A stretch of 64,000 nucleotides of DNA from Pseudoalteromonas sp. T1lg48 (GCF_002964785.1 NZ_PQCC01000018.1:496001-560000), one strand, 5' to 3'; positions 53,076 through 64,000 are shown, numbered from the stretch's first letter. Program-made: numbers and translations. Notes: a model not told the origin generated them from the sequence alone.

Positions 53076-54602
53076 TTACTTTAAAGCGCCGTCTAATTCT
53101 TCGATTTTAGCTTTCCAAATAGCAGGACCCTGGGTGTGCGCATTAGCACCTTCGCTGTCTACTGCTACGGTTACTGGCATGTCTTCTACTTCAAATTCGT
53201 AGATGGCTTCCATACCCAGGTCTTCGAATGCCACTACACGGGCTTTCTTGATTGCTTTAGCAACTAAGTAAGCAGCGCCACCTACAGCCATCAGGTAAAC
53301 CGCTTTATTTTCTTTGATTGACTCAACGGTTGCCGGGCCACGCTCAGCTTTACCTATCATGCCGATTAGGCCGGTTTTTTCCAGCATCATGTCGGTGAAC
53401 TTATCCATACGCGTTGACGTCGTTGGGCCGGCCGGGCCTACCACTTCGTCGCCAACCGCATCAACCGGGCCTACGTAGTAGATAAATTTGTTAGTGAAAT
53501 CCACACCCTCAGGCATGCCTTCACCGCTTTCGATCATGCCTTGCAGGCGTTTGTGCGCAGCATCACGGCCGGTGAGGATTTTACCGCTTAGTAGCACGGT
53601 TTCACCCATCTTCCACTCTTTGATATCTTCTTTGGTCAGGGTATCAAGGTTTACGCGACGGGTGTCTGCACCTACTTCCCAGGTCACTTCTGGCCAGTCT
53701 TCCAACTTAGGCGCTTTAAGGTCGGCCGGGCCGCTGCCATCTAGGGTAAAGTGCACGTGACGGGTCGCGGCACAGTTAGGGATCATCACCACTGGCTTAG
53801 AGGCCGCGTGCGTTGGCGCTGTTTTAACCTTGATATCAACAACCGTAGTTAAACCACCCAGACCTTGTGCGCCAATACCTGTTTTGTTGGCACGCTCGAA
53901 GATTTCCAGACGCAGTTTTTCTTCTGTAGTCTCGGCGCCACGCTCCATTAACTCGTGAATATCAACCGGGTCCATCAGGGATTCTTTTGCCAGTACCGCG
54001 GCTTTTTCAGCGGTACCGCCGATACCTATACCCAGCATGCCCGGCGGACACCAGCCAGCGCCCATGGTTGGCAAGGTTTTTTCAACCCACTCGGCGACAT
54101 CATCCGACGGGTTCAACATCACCATCTTGGTTTTGTTTTCAGAGCCGCCGCCCTTGGCCGCGATCATCACTTCCACTTCCGCGCCTGGTACCAGGTCGAT
54201 GTGAACGACTGAAGGTGTATTGTCCTTGGTGTTCTTACGTGAACCGGCCGGATCGGCAACGATAGAGGCACGCAGTGGATTATCCGGGTTTAGGTAGGCA
54301 CGACGGGTACCTTCGTCAACCATTTGCTGCACCGTCATGTCCGTTTTATCCCACTTCACGTCCATACCGACTTTAACGAAACAGGTTACGATACCCGTGT
54401 CCTGACACAGTGGGCGTTTACCTTCAGCAGACATACGAGAGTTAATTAGGATTTGTGCAATGGCATCTTTTGCCGCTTTGTTTTGCTCTTTGTTATATGC
54501 CTTTTCAAGCGCCTGAACAAAATCCAATGGGTGATAAAACGAAATGTACTGCAACGCATCGGCAATGCTGTCGATGAAGTCTTGCTGACGAATAGTGCTC
54601 AT
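53076..54602 (-). CDS. fumA: class I fumarate hydratase (4Fe-4S)
   Basis: The 508-residue enzyme interconverts fumarate and malate in the TCA cycle. Cysteines of the labile 4Fe-4S cluster lie in RPLCQDTG, GAGWCPPG and IPNCAATRHVHF. The C-terminal beta-domain starts near residue 320 (TVLLSGKILTGRDAAHKRL, GPAGPTTSTRMD). The ATG at 54602 follows AAGGAAG; the frame is open for 19 codons upstream. The enzyme is oxygen-sensitive in family members. It is divergent from pabB. Confidence 0.94.
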   Translation of the reverse strand: MSTIRQQDFIDSIADALQYISFYHPLDFVQALEKAYNKEQNKAAKDAIAQILINSRMSAEGKRPLCQDTGIVTCFVKVGMDVKWDKTDMTVQQMVDEGTRRAYLNPDNPLRASIVADPAGSRKNTKDNTPSVVHIDLVPGAEVEVMIAAKGGGSENKTKMVMLNPSDDVAEWVEKTLPTMGAGWCPPGMLGIGIGGTAEKAAVLAKESLMDPVDIHELMERGAETTEEKLRLEIFERANKTGIGAQGLGGLTTVVDIKVKTAPTHAASKPVVMIPNCAATRHVHFTLDGSGPADLKAPKLEDWPEVTWEVGADTRRVNLDTLTKEDIKEWKMGETVLLSGKILTGRDAAHKRLQGMIESGEGMPEGVDFTNKFIYYVGPVDAVGDEVVGPAGPTTSTRMDKFTDMMLEKTGLIGMIGKAERGPATVESIKENKAVYLMAVGGAAYLVAKAIKKARVVAFEDLGMEAIYEFEVEDMPVTVAVDSEGANAHTQGPAIWKAKIEELDGALK

Positions 54603-54759
54603 AATTCTTCCTTCATACTGGGTCGTGGTGCCAAAATAAAGTGATGGCAAGCACGACAACTCGGTGACGTGCGCACGGTGAGAGACCGCGACTTCTGAAA
54701 AAGTGTAACTTATGATACCCTCCCAGCCCGTTTCGGGCTAGTTCTTCGAGTTGAAGATA

Positions 54760-56112
54760 ATGACAAAATCGCAATTGCACTGCATCAAGGCGCCAATACA
54801 GGCACAACCCTGTGATGTTTTCACTCATTTTCACCATTTGCCGGGGGCAATTTTCCTCGACTCGGCAAGCGTTCACCATGTTAATAGTCGCTATGACATC
54901 ATTGCTTTTGCCCCGAATAAATGGCTCAGCGTCGAAGATGGTCAGGCATTATTGGACGACCAGCCCCTGGAACAAGACGTCTTTGTGCAAATGCAAGCAG
55001 AGCTCAACGAACTATGTCATGACCCGGCGCCCTATGGCCTGCCCTTTAACGGCGGTTGGCTCGGCTATTTTGGCTATGATCTAGGCCGCATACTGGAACG
55101 CCTTCCTGAAACCGCCGAAAAAGACATTAACCTGCCCGAAATGCAAATCGGTTTGTATCTCGATGCCCTAATATTCGATAAAGATGCCAAGCAATGGTAT
55201 TACCTGGCGCAACCGAGTATCGACGCCGAAGCCGGATTACAAAAATACCTCGATCGGCTTAATACGGCCGCTAAGACGGGGGAGTTTGCCCTTAGCTCAA
55301 AGTGGCAATCGAATATGAGCTATGCGTTTTATGCGCAGCAATTTGCCAAAATTCAGGACTATTTGCGCAGCGGCGATTGCTACCAAATCAACCTGGCACA
55401 GCGCTTCTGCGCCCAATATCAGGGCTGTGAATGGCAAGCATATCGGCGCCTGCGCGAGCATAACAGAGCCCCCTTCTCCGCCTTTATTCGTTTAACTCAA
55501 GGCGCCATCTTGTCCATTTCACCGGAGCGCTTTATTGAGGTAAAAGACAATAAAGTAGAAACCAAACCCATTAAGGGCACCTTGCCACGCAGCAAAGACG
55601 CCCAAGAAGATAAGGCATTGGCCGAGCAACTTGCCCACTCACCCAAAGATCGCGCCGAAAACGTCATGATAGTGGATTTGCTGCGCAACGATTTAGGTAA
55701 GGTGGCCAAGCCCGGCAGTGTCACCGTGCCTTCGCTGTTTGCCATCGAAAGCTTCCCGGCGGTGCACCACCTGGTCAGTACGGTGCGTTCACACTTGGCC
55801 GAAGGCAAAACCGCCATCGATCAACTCCGTGCCGCCTTCCCCGGTGGCTCCATCACCGGAGCGCCAAAGATCCGCGCCATGGAGATCATCGAAGAGCTTG
55901 AACCACATCGACGCAGCGCCTATTGCGGTTCCATCGGCTACCTCAGTGCCTGTGGCGATATGGACACCAGCATCACCATTCGCACCTTGGTTGCGTACGA
56001 TAACAAGATGTATTGTTGGGCCGGTGGCGGCATAGTGGCCGACTCAAACGTTGATTTGGAATATCAGGAAACCTACCATAAGGTAAATAAAATCTTACCC
56101 GTCTTAGAGTGA
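54760..56112 (+). CDS. pabB: aminodeoxychorismate synthase component I
   Basis: The 450-residue protein makes aminodeoxychorismate for folate synthesis. It has the chorismate-binding domain with the PabB-specific Lys in KPIKGTLPRS (TrpE has PIAGT), SGDCYQINLAQRF, DLLRNDLGKVAKPGSV and GSITGAPKIRAMEIIEELEPHRR. It needs an amidotransferase partner; pabA is not nearby, so TrpG (7868) or an unlinked PabA would supply it. The ATG at 54760 is preferred over a TTG nine bases upstream. A Nudix gene follows after 10 bases. Confidence 0.94.
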   Translation: MTKSQLHCIKAPIQAQPCDVFTHFHHLPGAIFLDSASVHHVNSRYDIIAFAPNKWLSVEDGQALLDDQPLEQDVFVQMQAELNELCHDPAPYGLPFNGGWLGYFGYDLGRILERLPETAEKDINLPEMQIGLYLDALIFDKDAKQWYYLAQPSIDAEAGLQKYLDRLNTAAKTGEFALSSKWQSNMSYAFYAQQFAKIQDYLRSGDCYQINLAQRFCAQYQGCEWQAYRRLREHNRAPFSAFIRLTQGAILSISPERFIEVKDNKVETKPIKGTLPRSKDAQEDKALAEQLAHSPKDRAENVMIVDLLRNDLGKVAKPGSVTVPSLFAIESFPAVHHLVSTVRSHLAEGKTAIDQLRAAFPGGSITGAPKIRAMEIIEELEPHRRSAYCGSIGYLSACGDMDTSITIRTLVAYDNKMYCWAGGGIVADSNVDLEYQETYHKVNKILPVLE

Positions 56113-56122
56113 GTATCGCCTT

Positions 56123-56701
56123 TTGCCAGTCAGTACCTGTGCCCAGTTGATCAGCCGCTTTAACCTCAGCCAGGTTAAAGATCCGCAGCCGAAGCGCCAT
56201 CCTAAACGGCGCAGCGCCGTGGTCATGCTGCTTAGCGACTCACCGCACGGGGCCCAGGTGCTTTTGTGTAAACGCCCTCATCATTTGCGCAGCCACCCCA
56301 GTCAGTTGTGTTTTCCCGGCGGTAAACAAGAGCGCCAAGACGCCAGCCTAAAGCACACCGCACTGCGGGAGCTGCACGAAGAGCTCAATATTGCCGCGCG
56401 CGAGGTAGATATTATCGGCCACCTCGCCGACATAGAAACCCTGGGCGGCATGGTCATTACCCCTTTTGTGGCCTACTTGCATCCAGGCGCCCATTGGCAA
56501 CTGGACCGCAATGAAGTGGATGCAGCATTTTTTATTCCTTTTACCACCCTGGCAGCACGCCAAAATTGGTACCCACTCGTTGTTGAGCGCCATGGCCAAG
56601 CTCTGGAGTTCCCCCTACTTAATACCCCCTATGGGGTGTTGTGGGGCGCCACCGAGCGCATCATCAACCAATTCATTAAACAACTTGGTCTGATCAGCTA
56701 A
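56123..56701 (+). CDS. nudL: NudL-like Nudix hydrolase (CoA pyrophosphatase type)
   Basis: The 192-residue Nudix protein has the box CFPGGKQERQDASLKHTALRELHEEL, with REL-EE residues intact and Asp replacing the first Glu, as in NudL/YeaB. The upstream RRSAVVMLL strand and LLCKRPHHLRSHPSQLC are also as in NudL, which cleaves CoA and related pyrophosphates. The pabB-nudL pairing is conserved with E. coli. No ATG or GTG is available after the stop at 56105, so TTG at 56123 is the start; GAG TGAG lies about 12 bases before it. Confidence 0.88.
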   Translation: MPVSTCAQLISRFNLSQVKDPQPKRHPKRRSAVVMLLSDSPHGAQVLLCKRPHHLRSHPSQLCFPGGKQERQDASLKHTALRELHEELNIAAREVDIIGHLADIETLGGMVITPFVAYLHPGAHWQLDRNEVDAAFFIPFTTLAARQNWYPLVVERHGQALEFPLLNTPYGVLWGATERIINQFIKQLGLIS

Positions 56702-56784
56702 AAAACCAACCCCTGGGATTACATCTATAATTATTTAACGTTATCATGGCCGACCGTTCAAAGGTTATGTGAGTAATAGGTTAT

Positions 56785-58161
56785 ATGATCAGTGCATTCG
56801 ATATGTTCAGCATTGGTATTGGGCCCTCGTCGTCGCACACAGTAGGCCCAATGCGTGCCTCGCGACTGTTTGTCCAAACTCTTGAGCAGCAAGGTAAGCT
56901 TAAGGATGTTACCGAAGTCAAAGCCGAGTTATTTGGCTCTTTAGGACAAACGGGTGTCGGTCACGGCTCGGGTAAAGCGGTGATCTTAGGCCTGGCCGGC
57001 TACGATCCGGAAACCGTTGATGCCGATGCGGTACCGGATATTCTTGACAAGATCGAGCAAGAGCAAATCATTCACCTCGATAAAAAGCATCAGGTTAAGT
57101 TTCCCAAGCAAGGGGCGATTGTCTTCCACCGCCGTAAGACCTTGCCCAAGCATTCTAATGCCATGGAGCTGATCGCTTTTAAAGACAAAGAAGTTATTGC
57201 CTCTCAGGTTTACTACTCCATCGGCGGCGGCTTTATCGTCAGCGACGAAGACTTCGATAAGGAAAAACAAGCGGCACTGGATATTCGTGAGCAGAACCCG
57301 GCACCTTACCCCTTTGATAGCGCGCAGGAGTTATTGGAGCTATGCAAAGAGTCTGGCCTGAGCGTATCCAGCCTGATGATGGCCAACGAAAAAACGCTAC
57401 GCAGCGAGAGCGATATTCGCGATGAGCTGTTCCATATCTGGGAAGTGATGAAAGCTTGCACCGAGCGCGGCATGCGCACGGAAGGCATTTTGCCCGGCGG
57501 TCTTAAGGTGCGCCGTCGCGCCCCGAGCCTGTACTTAAAACTCAATGTCGAGAACAACAACGATCCGCTTCGCGCCATGGACTGGGTTGATTTATTCGCC
57601 CTGGCCGTCAATGAAGAAAACGCCGCCGGTGGCCGCGTGGTCACGGCACCAACAAATGGTGCGGCGGGTATTTTGCCTGCGGTATTGATGTACTACCACA
57701 CCTTTATCAAGGAAGTAGATAAAGAAATCGCCACCCGTTACCTGCTCACCGCAGCGGCTATCGGCATCTTGTATAAGAAAAACGCTTCTATCTCCGGTGC
57801 CGAGGTAGGCTGTCAGGGTGAAGTGGGCGTGGCCTGCTCCATGGCTGCCGGTGCTTTAACCGAAATCATGGGCGGTAATGCCACCCAGGTTGAGAATGCC
57901 GCCGAAATCGGCATGGAGCACAACCTCGGCCTGACCTGCGATCCTGTCGGTGGTCTGGTACAGGTACCTTGTATCGAGCGTAACGCCATGGGCGCGGTTA
58001 AAGCCATTAACGCCTCTCGCCTGGCCATGCGTGGCAGCGGCGAACAAAAAGTCTCCCTTGATAAGGTGATTAAAACCATGTGGGATACGGGCAACGATAT
58101 GAAAACCAAATACAAGGAAACCGCCCGAGGCGGTCTTGCGGTTAATATTATCGAGTGTTAA
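56785..58161 (+). CDS. sdaA: L-serine ammonia-lyase (4Fe-4S)
   Basis: The 458-residue enzyme converts serine to pyruvate and ammonia. The N-terminal domain starts [25 protein letters not shown], the alpha domain contains [15 protein letters not shown] and [35 protein letters not shown], and the C-terminal Cys in NIIEC is the extra cluster ligand or gate. It cannot be assigned to SdaA or SdaB by sequence alone. It is single, ended by a terminator that also serves cysB. Confidence 0.93.
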   Translation: MISAFDMFSIGIGPSSSHTVGPMRASRLFVQTLEQQGKLKDVTEVKAELFGSLGQTGVGHGSGKAVILGLAGYDPETVDADAVPDILDKIEQEQIIHLDKKHQVKFPKQGAIVFHRRKTLPKHSNAMELIAFKDKEVIASQVYYSIGGGFIVSDEDFDKEKQAALDIREQNPAPYPFDSAQELLELCKESGLSVSSLMMANEKTLRSESDIRDELFHIWEVMKACTERGMRTEGILPGGLKVRRRAPSLYLKLNVENNNDPLRAMDWVDLFALAVNEENAAGGRVVTAPTNGAAGILPAVLMYYHTFIKEVDKEIATRYLLTAAAIGILYKKNASISGAEVGCQGEVGVACSMAAGALTEIMGGNATQVENAAEIGMEHNLGLTCDPVGGLVQVPCIERNAMGAVKAINASRLAMRGSGEQKVSLDKVIKTMWDTGNDMKTKYKETARGGLAVNIIEC

Positions 58162-58167
58162 TACATT

Positions 58168-58197
58168 AAAAAAGGCGACCTGGGTCGCCTTTTTTAA
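58168..58197. terminator. bidirectional intrinsic terminator between serine deaminase and cysB
   Basis: AGGCGAC and GTCGCCT flank a CTGG loop with A and T runs on both sides, giving T tracts in both directions between these convergent genes. Confidence 0.9.
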
Positions 58198-58231
58198 TGC
58201 CTCATTATAGCGCTAAAATTAGCGCAAGCGC

Positions 58232-59545
<1,314 letters not shown>

Positions 59546-60310
59546 ATGATAGCCTCTATCATAATCATGTTGATTGTCGCGCTTATCGTTATTGCGGTGT
59601 GGGTCAGTGCCGTACAGCAACATAGAGAAAAACAAGAAGCGCTGCGACGCCAAGAGCTGAGCAAGCAAAAGAAAATCATCGAAGACACCGAAGAGGCCCT
59701 GGTTAACAGCGTTAATATTCCCCTGTCCAACAGTCTTCTAACCATCTTGTATCGCCGTATCTACAATGCCCTAGCGACCATGGTGGAAATGTCGCCACAT
59801 TCCAAGGAATTAAAAACCCGCCTTCAGGATGCCAAGCAACGCCTGATTAATGGCAGCGACGACAACGTCAATAACGGCGACACCTTTGTCCTACCCGAGC
59901 ATGATAAACAGCTGATCAGTCTTATTCAGGGAATTAAGAAGTTACGCAGCATTTTGCGCTCCGAACACAGCAAAGGCAAAATAGACACGCCCACCTTTAC
60001 CAAAGAAGACAAGTTGTTCGAGCACTTGCAACTAAAGATCAATATTGAAAGCCTGATCAAACGCGGTAACGCCGCTCGCCACGCCAATATGGTAGGCTCG
60101 GCACGTCAGTATTTCGAAAAGGCCTATGCCACCATTTGCGCCCTGAGCTATAACGATGAGTATGTCAGCGCGAAGAAGCAACAACTTGAACGCCTGCTCA
60201 ATGAGATCAGCACACATCTAAAAGCTTCCAATGCCTCGGCGCTCAAAAAGCGCGAAGAGCGGGAAAAAGACGATTTAGATGTGTTATTTGCACCGAAGAA
60301 AAAATGGTAA
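59546..60310 (+). CDS. membrane-anchored helical protein of unknown function
   Basis: The 254-residue protein begins with one strong membrane helix (MIASIIIMLIVALIVIAVWVSAV) followed by a charged coiled coil (QQHREKQEALRRQELSKQKKIIEDTEEAL). The rest is helical with TPR-like segments (LQLKINIESLIKRGNAARHANMVGSARQYFEKAYATI) and ends in the acidic-basic tail DDLDVLFAPKKKW. No named family is recognised, but the whole looks like an inner-membrane protein with a large cytosolic domain. It is alone between cysB and a broken gene. Confidence 0.7.
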   Translation: MIASIIIMLIVALIVIAVWVSAVQQHREKQEALRRQELSKQKKIIEDTEEALVNSVNIPLSNSLLTILYRRIYNALATMVEMSPHSKELKTRLQDAKQRLINGSDDNVNNGDTFVLPEHDKQLISLIQGIKKLRSILRSEHSKGKIDTPTFTKEDKLFEHLQLKINIESLIKRGNAARHANMVGSARQYFEKAYATICALSYNDEYVSAKKQQLERLLNEISTHLKASNASALKKREEREKDDLDVLFAPKKKW

Positions 60311-60370
60311 TGGCTGGTTCACTGGCGAGCTCCCCCCACTTAACCGGCACTTACCCCTTCATAGCGAGCA

Positions 60371-61290
60371 CTATTGCGCCGAGGTTTGAACGGGCGGGGA
60401 AAATCGCACGCTGTCGAAATAAAGCTCACCATCATAATCTGGGCTGGCTTTGCTAAACAGGTAGACCCCTTCGCCGTGCTGATATTGCGCTGCTGCCCCC
60501 TTCTTGTTTTGTACTTCTTTGACGCCGCAGTCAAAGGTTTTTACCGGGTGAGCAAAGCAAACCCAGTAGCTTCCTTTTTTTGCCACCATATCCAGGCTGG
60601 TAATCCGCTGCACATCACTTAACTGGTTCGCCAAGCTCCTAACACCGCCATCGAACACAAGGCTTTTTCGTGCATGCACTCTGCCGGTCACAATGACGAA
60701 CCTATCGGCTTGATTAGCGCTAAGATAGGCATTAACGTTTTCAAACATTATGAGTTCACGCTCTGCGCCTTGCTGCGAACCATCTCTTTTTCTATCGTAG
60801 GCGTAGACCTCAATACTGACTCCGTTTTCGCGAGCAGCCCTTACATCCCCAAGGAAATCCATAATGGCCTGGCTACTTCGTCCGTCTTGAATTTTTCTAC
60901 TCCAAATGGGTGTCGCATCAGCGCTGGTTGTGCCAATTGCCCTTTTAAATACTGGTCGATCAGCGGATTTAAATCCGCCGGCAGCTCTAACAGCACGGCC
61001 ATTGATTCACTTTTTGTTTGTGCACTTTTGATAAGCTTGGCAAGAAATAGCAAAACCTCTTGCGTGCCGTGCGTCTCGCCTATGATCAGGGGCGAATGAT
61101 TTTTTATCTTATCCAGAGGCACATAATTTAATTGTAAGGGCGAAGCCGAGGGTAATACCGAGGGTATTACCGAAGAGGATGCCGATGACGACGCTAAGCG
61201 CGCTGCAGACGCCACATCGCCGTTAGGCACCTCCTTGGCGTAAATGCAGCTCGTAACAAGCGCGAACAAGAGCAACAACAGATAATTCAT
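60371..61290 (-). pseudogene. exported TIKI/ChaN-like protein gene, broken by a frameshift
   Basis: The 61290-60841 frame encodes a signal sequence (possible lipobox LVTSC), a Ser-rich low-complexity stretch, then LIIGETHGTQEVLLFLAKLI and LLELPADLNPLIDQYLKGQL. A second frame contains ATPIWSRKIQDGRSSQAIM and then continues as MDFLGDVRAARENGVSIEVYAYD to 60371. The DGRSSQAM motif belongs after the ELP motif in proteins with a GE.HGT start, so a one-base loss lies between about 60905 and 60950. Related proteins are exported and some bind haem or act as proteases. This may be a real null allele or a sequence error. Confidence 0.78.
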
Positions 61291-61641
61291 AACTAACTCG
61301 CTATTCCCTTAGGCTAATCAATGGACGAATTATAATATGCAAGGTACAGCCAATGGGTTATTCGACGCAAGTAGCTGATTTACAAAAAACGCCGCTTAAC
61401 AGCGGCTTTCTTTATTAGGATAGAAAGATAAACTTGAGCATAAACAGAACAGTGAGTATCCAAGCGCTGATACGTACCTAGATGGCCTTATGACAGACTA
61501 CCTTGACCGCGATTTGCCTTAGGACAACTGGAACATCGAGTTACATATCCTGCCTGCATCCAAATAATATCCATTTCGTCCAACGATTTTTGATACCATC
61601 ATTAAAGTAATGGTTTGTAGCACACTAAGTTAGGAAGTCGA
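61291..61641 (+). other. intergenic region upstream of polB
   Basis: 351 bases without a convincing gene. A terminator-type hairpin GCCGCT/AGCGGC (61391-61406, loop TAAC) followed by TTTCTTT lies after a 90-base gap and could end leftover transcription on the plus strand. I looked for a LexA box (CTGT-N8-ACAG) before polB and found none. TTGATA near 61590 may be part of a polB promoter. Confidence 0.5.
61391..61413 (+). terminator. terminator-like hairpin upstream of polB
   Basis: GCCGCT and AGCGGC pair around TAAC and are followed by TTTCTTTATT. No plus-strand gene is seen immediately before it; the minus-strand side has an A run, giving a T run for the leftward direction as well. Confidence 0.55.
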
Positions 61642-64000
61642 TTGAACATCAATCAAGGGTTTGTTTTGACCCGACACGCAAGAGACAGAGGTAACAAAAC
61701 CATTATCGAACTTTGGGTCTCAACCCCTCAAGGGCCCGTACAGCTAGATATTGAGGGTGAGCGTCCAACTTTTTTCATCGAAGTCAGCAATGCCGAAAAA
61801 GCTAGGGCCTTGTTCATTAGCCAAGGGCTTAAATTTGAACTCAAGCCTCTGCCACTTAAGACTTTCCAAGATGACAATATAGCAGCCTGTTACTTTGCGA
61901 CTATTGCAGATGCCAATACGGCAGAAGGCCTACTAGAACAAAATAACGTTGTCGCTTACGAAAGTGATATTCGCCTCGCTGACCGCTATTTGATGGAGCG
62001 ATTCATTCAAGGCAGTATCGAGTTTACTGGGCATCAAGTCGCGCGTCGTAATCACTACTATATGTCTGCGGCTAAATGTCGCCCTGGGCAATTCAAGCCA
62101 AGTTTGTGTGTAGTCTCACTCGATATTGAATGCTCGGAAAAAGGCGTGTTGTATTCTATCGGCCTTGATTGCGAGCGAGATAGCCGTGTGATTATGATTG
62201 GCCAACCTGAGCCTGCGGAAACACCAATTCAATGGGTTGCCGATGAAAAAGCCCTTCTACTTGCGCTCAATCAGTGGTTTCAACAATTCGATCCTGATGT
62301 CATCATAGGGTGGAATATTATCGATTTCGATTTCCGCTTATTGGATACGCGCGCTCAGTGGAATAACATTTCCCTCGCTATTGGTCGTAATAAGCGCAGT
62401 GCATTCTTTCGCTCGAACAACAACCAACAAGGCTTTATTTCCATTCCAGGGCGAGTCGTGATTGATGGCATTGATATGCTCAAGACAGCGACCTACCAAT
62501 TCCGCTCTTGGTCGCTTGAGTCTGTCTCACAAGAGCTGTTAGGTGAAGGTAAGATCATTCACAACGTTCACGACCGAATGGAAGAAATCAATCACATGTT
62601 CCGCTCGGATAAGCCCTCTTTGGCTAAGTACAACTTGCAAGACTGCGTTTTGGTTAATCGAATCTTCGATAAAACCCATCTACTCGATTTTGCCATTGAA
62701 CGCTCATGCCTAACCGGGCTTGAGCTAGACCGCGTCGGTGGTTCGGTTGCGGCTTTCACTAACCTATACCTGCCCCAGTTACACCGTGCTGGTTATGTCG
62801 CGCCCAACATGCACCCGGAAGACTGGATAGCCTCCCCTGGAGGCTATGTGATGGACTCCCTCCCTGGACTCTATGATTCGGTCCTTGTCCTTGACTACAA
62901 GAGCCTTTATCCGGCGATCATTCGTTCATTCCTGATAGACCCGCTGGGGCTGATAGAAGGACTGCGATTGCCAACGGGGAATACACCGGGGAGTGCTATC
63001 GAGGGGTTCCGTGGTGGGCAATTCCATCGAGAAAAACATTTCTTACCCAAGATGGTTCAAGATATTTGGCAAGCGCGCGATCTGGCCAAGAAAAACAATG
63101 AGCCCGCCTTTTCTCAAGCCCTAAAAATCATTATGAACTCCTTCTATGGGGTGTTGGGTTCCTCTGGGTGTCGTTTCTTCGATACCCGATTGGCTTCGAG
63201 TATCACGATGCGTGGGCATAAAATCATGAAAACCACTAAACAACTGATAGAGGAGCAAGGTTACCAAGTCATCTATGGTGACACTGACTCTACTTTTGTT
63301 TCACTTAATAGCGCTTATTCGGAGCAACAAGCTGATGAAATTGGCAAGAAACTTGTTAAGGAAATAAATGCTTGGTGGAAACATGAACTAAAACAAGCTT
63401 TCGGGATCGACTCTTTCTTGGAGCTGGAATACGAAACACACTACCGCAAATTTTTGATGCCAACAATTCGTGGTTCAGAAACTGGGTCAAAGAAGCGCTA
63501 TGCTGGCCTGGTGGTCAAAGACAGCGAAGAGAAAATTGTATTTAAAGGTCTTGAAAGTGCTCGCTCCGACTGGACACCACTCGCTCAAGAATTTCAGCAA
63601 AAACTTTATATGATGGTATTTCGTGGCCAAGACCCATCTGAGTATGTAAGAAATATGGTTGAACGCACTCAAGCCGGTGAGTTTGATGACATGCTGACTT
63701 ATCAAAAGCGATTACGTCGACGACTCCATGAATACGAGAAAAATATTCCTCCTCAAGTTCGAGCAGCGCGTATAGCTGATGAGAAAAACGCCCGCCTTGG
63801 ACGACCGCTGCAGTACCAAAACCGTGGCCGCATCGAGTATTTAATTACGGTCAAAGGCCCAGAGCCTAAAGAGTACTTGGAAAGTGCGATCGACTACCAG
63901 CATTACATCGAAAAGCAACTAAAGCCAGTTGCTGAAGCTATCTTACCCTTCGTGGGATACGACTTTAAGCAACTTAGCGAGCCTCAATTAGGACTGTTTT
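61642..64000 (+). CDS. polB: DNA polymerase II, complete except for the stop codon at the window edge
   Basis: 786 codons are visible. The protein follows E. coli Pol II throughout: GFVLTRHARDRG at the start, exonuclease motif SLDIECSEKG (Asp and Glu) and later PDVIIGWNIIDFDFRL, then polymerase motif DYKSLYPAIIRSF, KIIMNSFYGVLG, the catalytic YGDTDS, and GSETGSKKRYAG. It ends in PQLGLF, as E. coli PolB does, and the next base is T, so the stop lies just outside. The start is TTG at 61642 after AGGAAG. It is a repair and translesion polymerase; in E. coli it is SOS-induced, but no LexA box is seen here. Confidence 0.93.
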   Translation, partial: MNINQGFVLTRHARDRGNKTIIELWVSTPQGPVQLDIEGERPTFFIEVSNAEKARALFISQGLKFELKPLPLKTFQDDNIAACYFATIADANTAEGLLEQNNVVAYESDIRLADRYLMERFIQGSIEFTGHQVARRNHYYMSAAKCRPGQFKPSLCVVSLDIECSEKGVLYSIGLDCERDSRVIMIGQPEPAETPIQWVADEKALLLALNQWFQQFDPDVIIGWNIIDFDFRLLDTRAQWNNISLAIGRNKRSAFFRSNNNQQGFISIPGRVVIDGIDMLKTATYQFRSWSLESVSQELLGEGKIIHNVHDRMEEINHMFRSDKPSLAKYNLQDCVLVNRIFDKTHLLDFAIERSCLTGLELDRVGGSVAAFTNLYLPQLHRAGYVAPNMHPEDWIASPGGYVMDSLPGLYDSVLVLDYKSLYPAIIRSFLIDPLGLIEGLRLPTGNTPGSAIEGFRGGQFHREKHFLPKMVQDIWQARDLAKKNNEPAFSQALKIIMNSFYGVLGSSGCRFFDTRLASSITMRGHKIMKTTKQLIEEQGYQVIYGDTDSTFVSLNSAYSEQQADEIGKKLVKEINAWWKHELKQAFGIDSFLELEYETHYRKFLMPTIRGSETGSKKRYAGLVVKDSEEKIVFKGLESARSDWTPLAQEFQQKLYMMVFRGQDPSEYVRNMVERTQAGEFDDMLTYQKRLRRRLHEYEKNIPPQVRAARIADEKNARLGRPLQYQNRGRIEYLITVKGPEPKEYLESAIDYQHYIEKQLKPVAEAILPFVGYDFKQLSEPQLGLF

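Overview
The window looks like chromosomal DNA of a marine-type gammaproteobacterium, most probably of the order Alteromonadales. The evidence is the gene order yciK-rluB-scpB-scpA-yciO-rnm-trpEG D(CF)BA-yciB-yciI, which matches the E. coli trp neighbourhood with scpAB added, together with a Leu dehydrogenase, VolA-like lipase, NSS symporter and many exported peptidases. This is inference from gene content; no rRNA is present to settle the species. Most genes are dense, co-directional housekeeping genes; I see no IS element, integrase, prophage, CRISPR array or replication origin.

Layout. 1-941: 5' part of a VolA/Pla-1-type surface lipoprotein lipase. 1141-5772: yciK, then a left-running unit rluB-scpB-scpA-yciO-like-rnm. 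5773-12819: trp promoter, two complete tandem trp attenuators, each with its own WWWHS leader peptide, then trpE, trpG, trpD, fused trpCF, trpB and trpA, mostly overlapping or only a few bases apart. 12816-16504: HU-family protein, yciB, CPBP membrane protein, NSS symporter, yciI. 16696-19377: an operon of a PepSY-like exported protein, a PhoP-like regulator, a PhoQ-like kinase and an LprI-like exported protein. 19423-25498: AI-2E family permease, YfcH-like epimerase, and the ybbP-ybbA/tesA divergon whose start codons touch.

25634-32601: tRNA-Pro(GGG) followed by an accessory-looking stretch: a zinc phospholipase C-like protein, a small exported protein, a frameshifted AarF/ABC1 kinase gene, an NTF2-like exported protein, a LysR regulator, a CNNM/CBS protein and two small membrane proteins, one with an XRE DNA-binding domain. 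32775-49485: exported M17 aminopeptidase, AldB/ExaC aldehyde dehydrogenase with a divergent AraC regulator, Tim44-domain protein, a 1064-residue exported propeller-amidohydrolase, small envelope proteins, MtfA, HrpB, a propeller-GGDEF receptor and a CAT-like acetyltransferase.

49573-64000: leucine dehydrogenase, exported S9 peptidase, class I fumarase, pabB, a NudL-like Nudix hydrolase, serine deaminase, CysB, a membrane-anchored protein of unknown role, a second frameshifted gene, and polB, which is complete except for its stop codon at the window edge. Chorismate use is represented twice (TrpE with PIAGT and PabB with PIKGT), and amino acid breakdown by leucine dehydrogenase and serine deaminase feeds the TCA cycle that includes the fumarase.

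The most notable find is the tandem trp attenuator at 5944-6212: a 44-bp segment containing the Trp codons and the antiterminator arm is repeated with a 149-bp period, and each copy is followed by its own intrinsic terminator.
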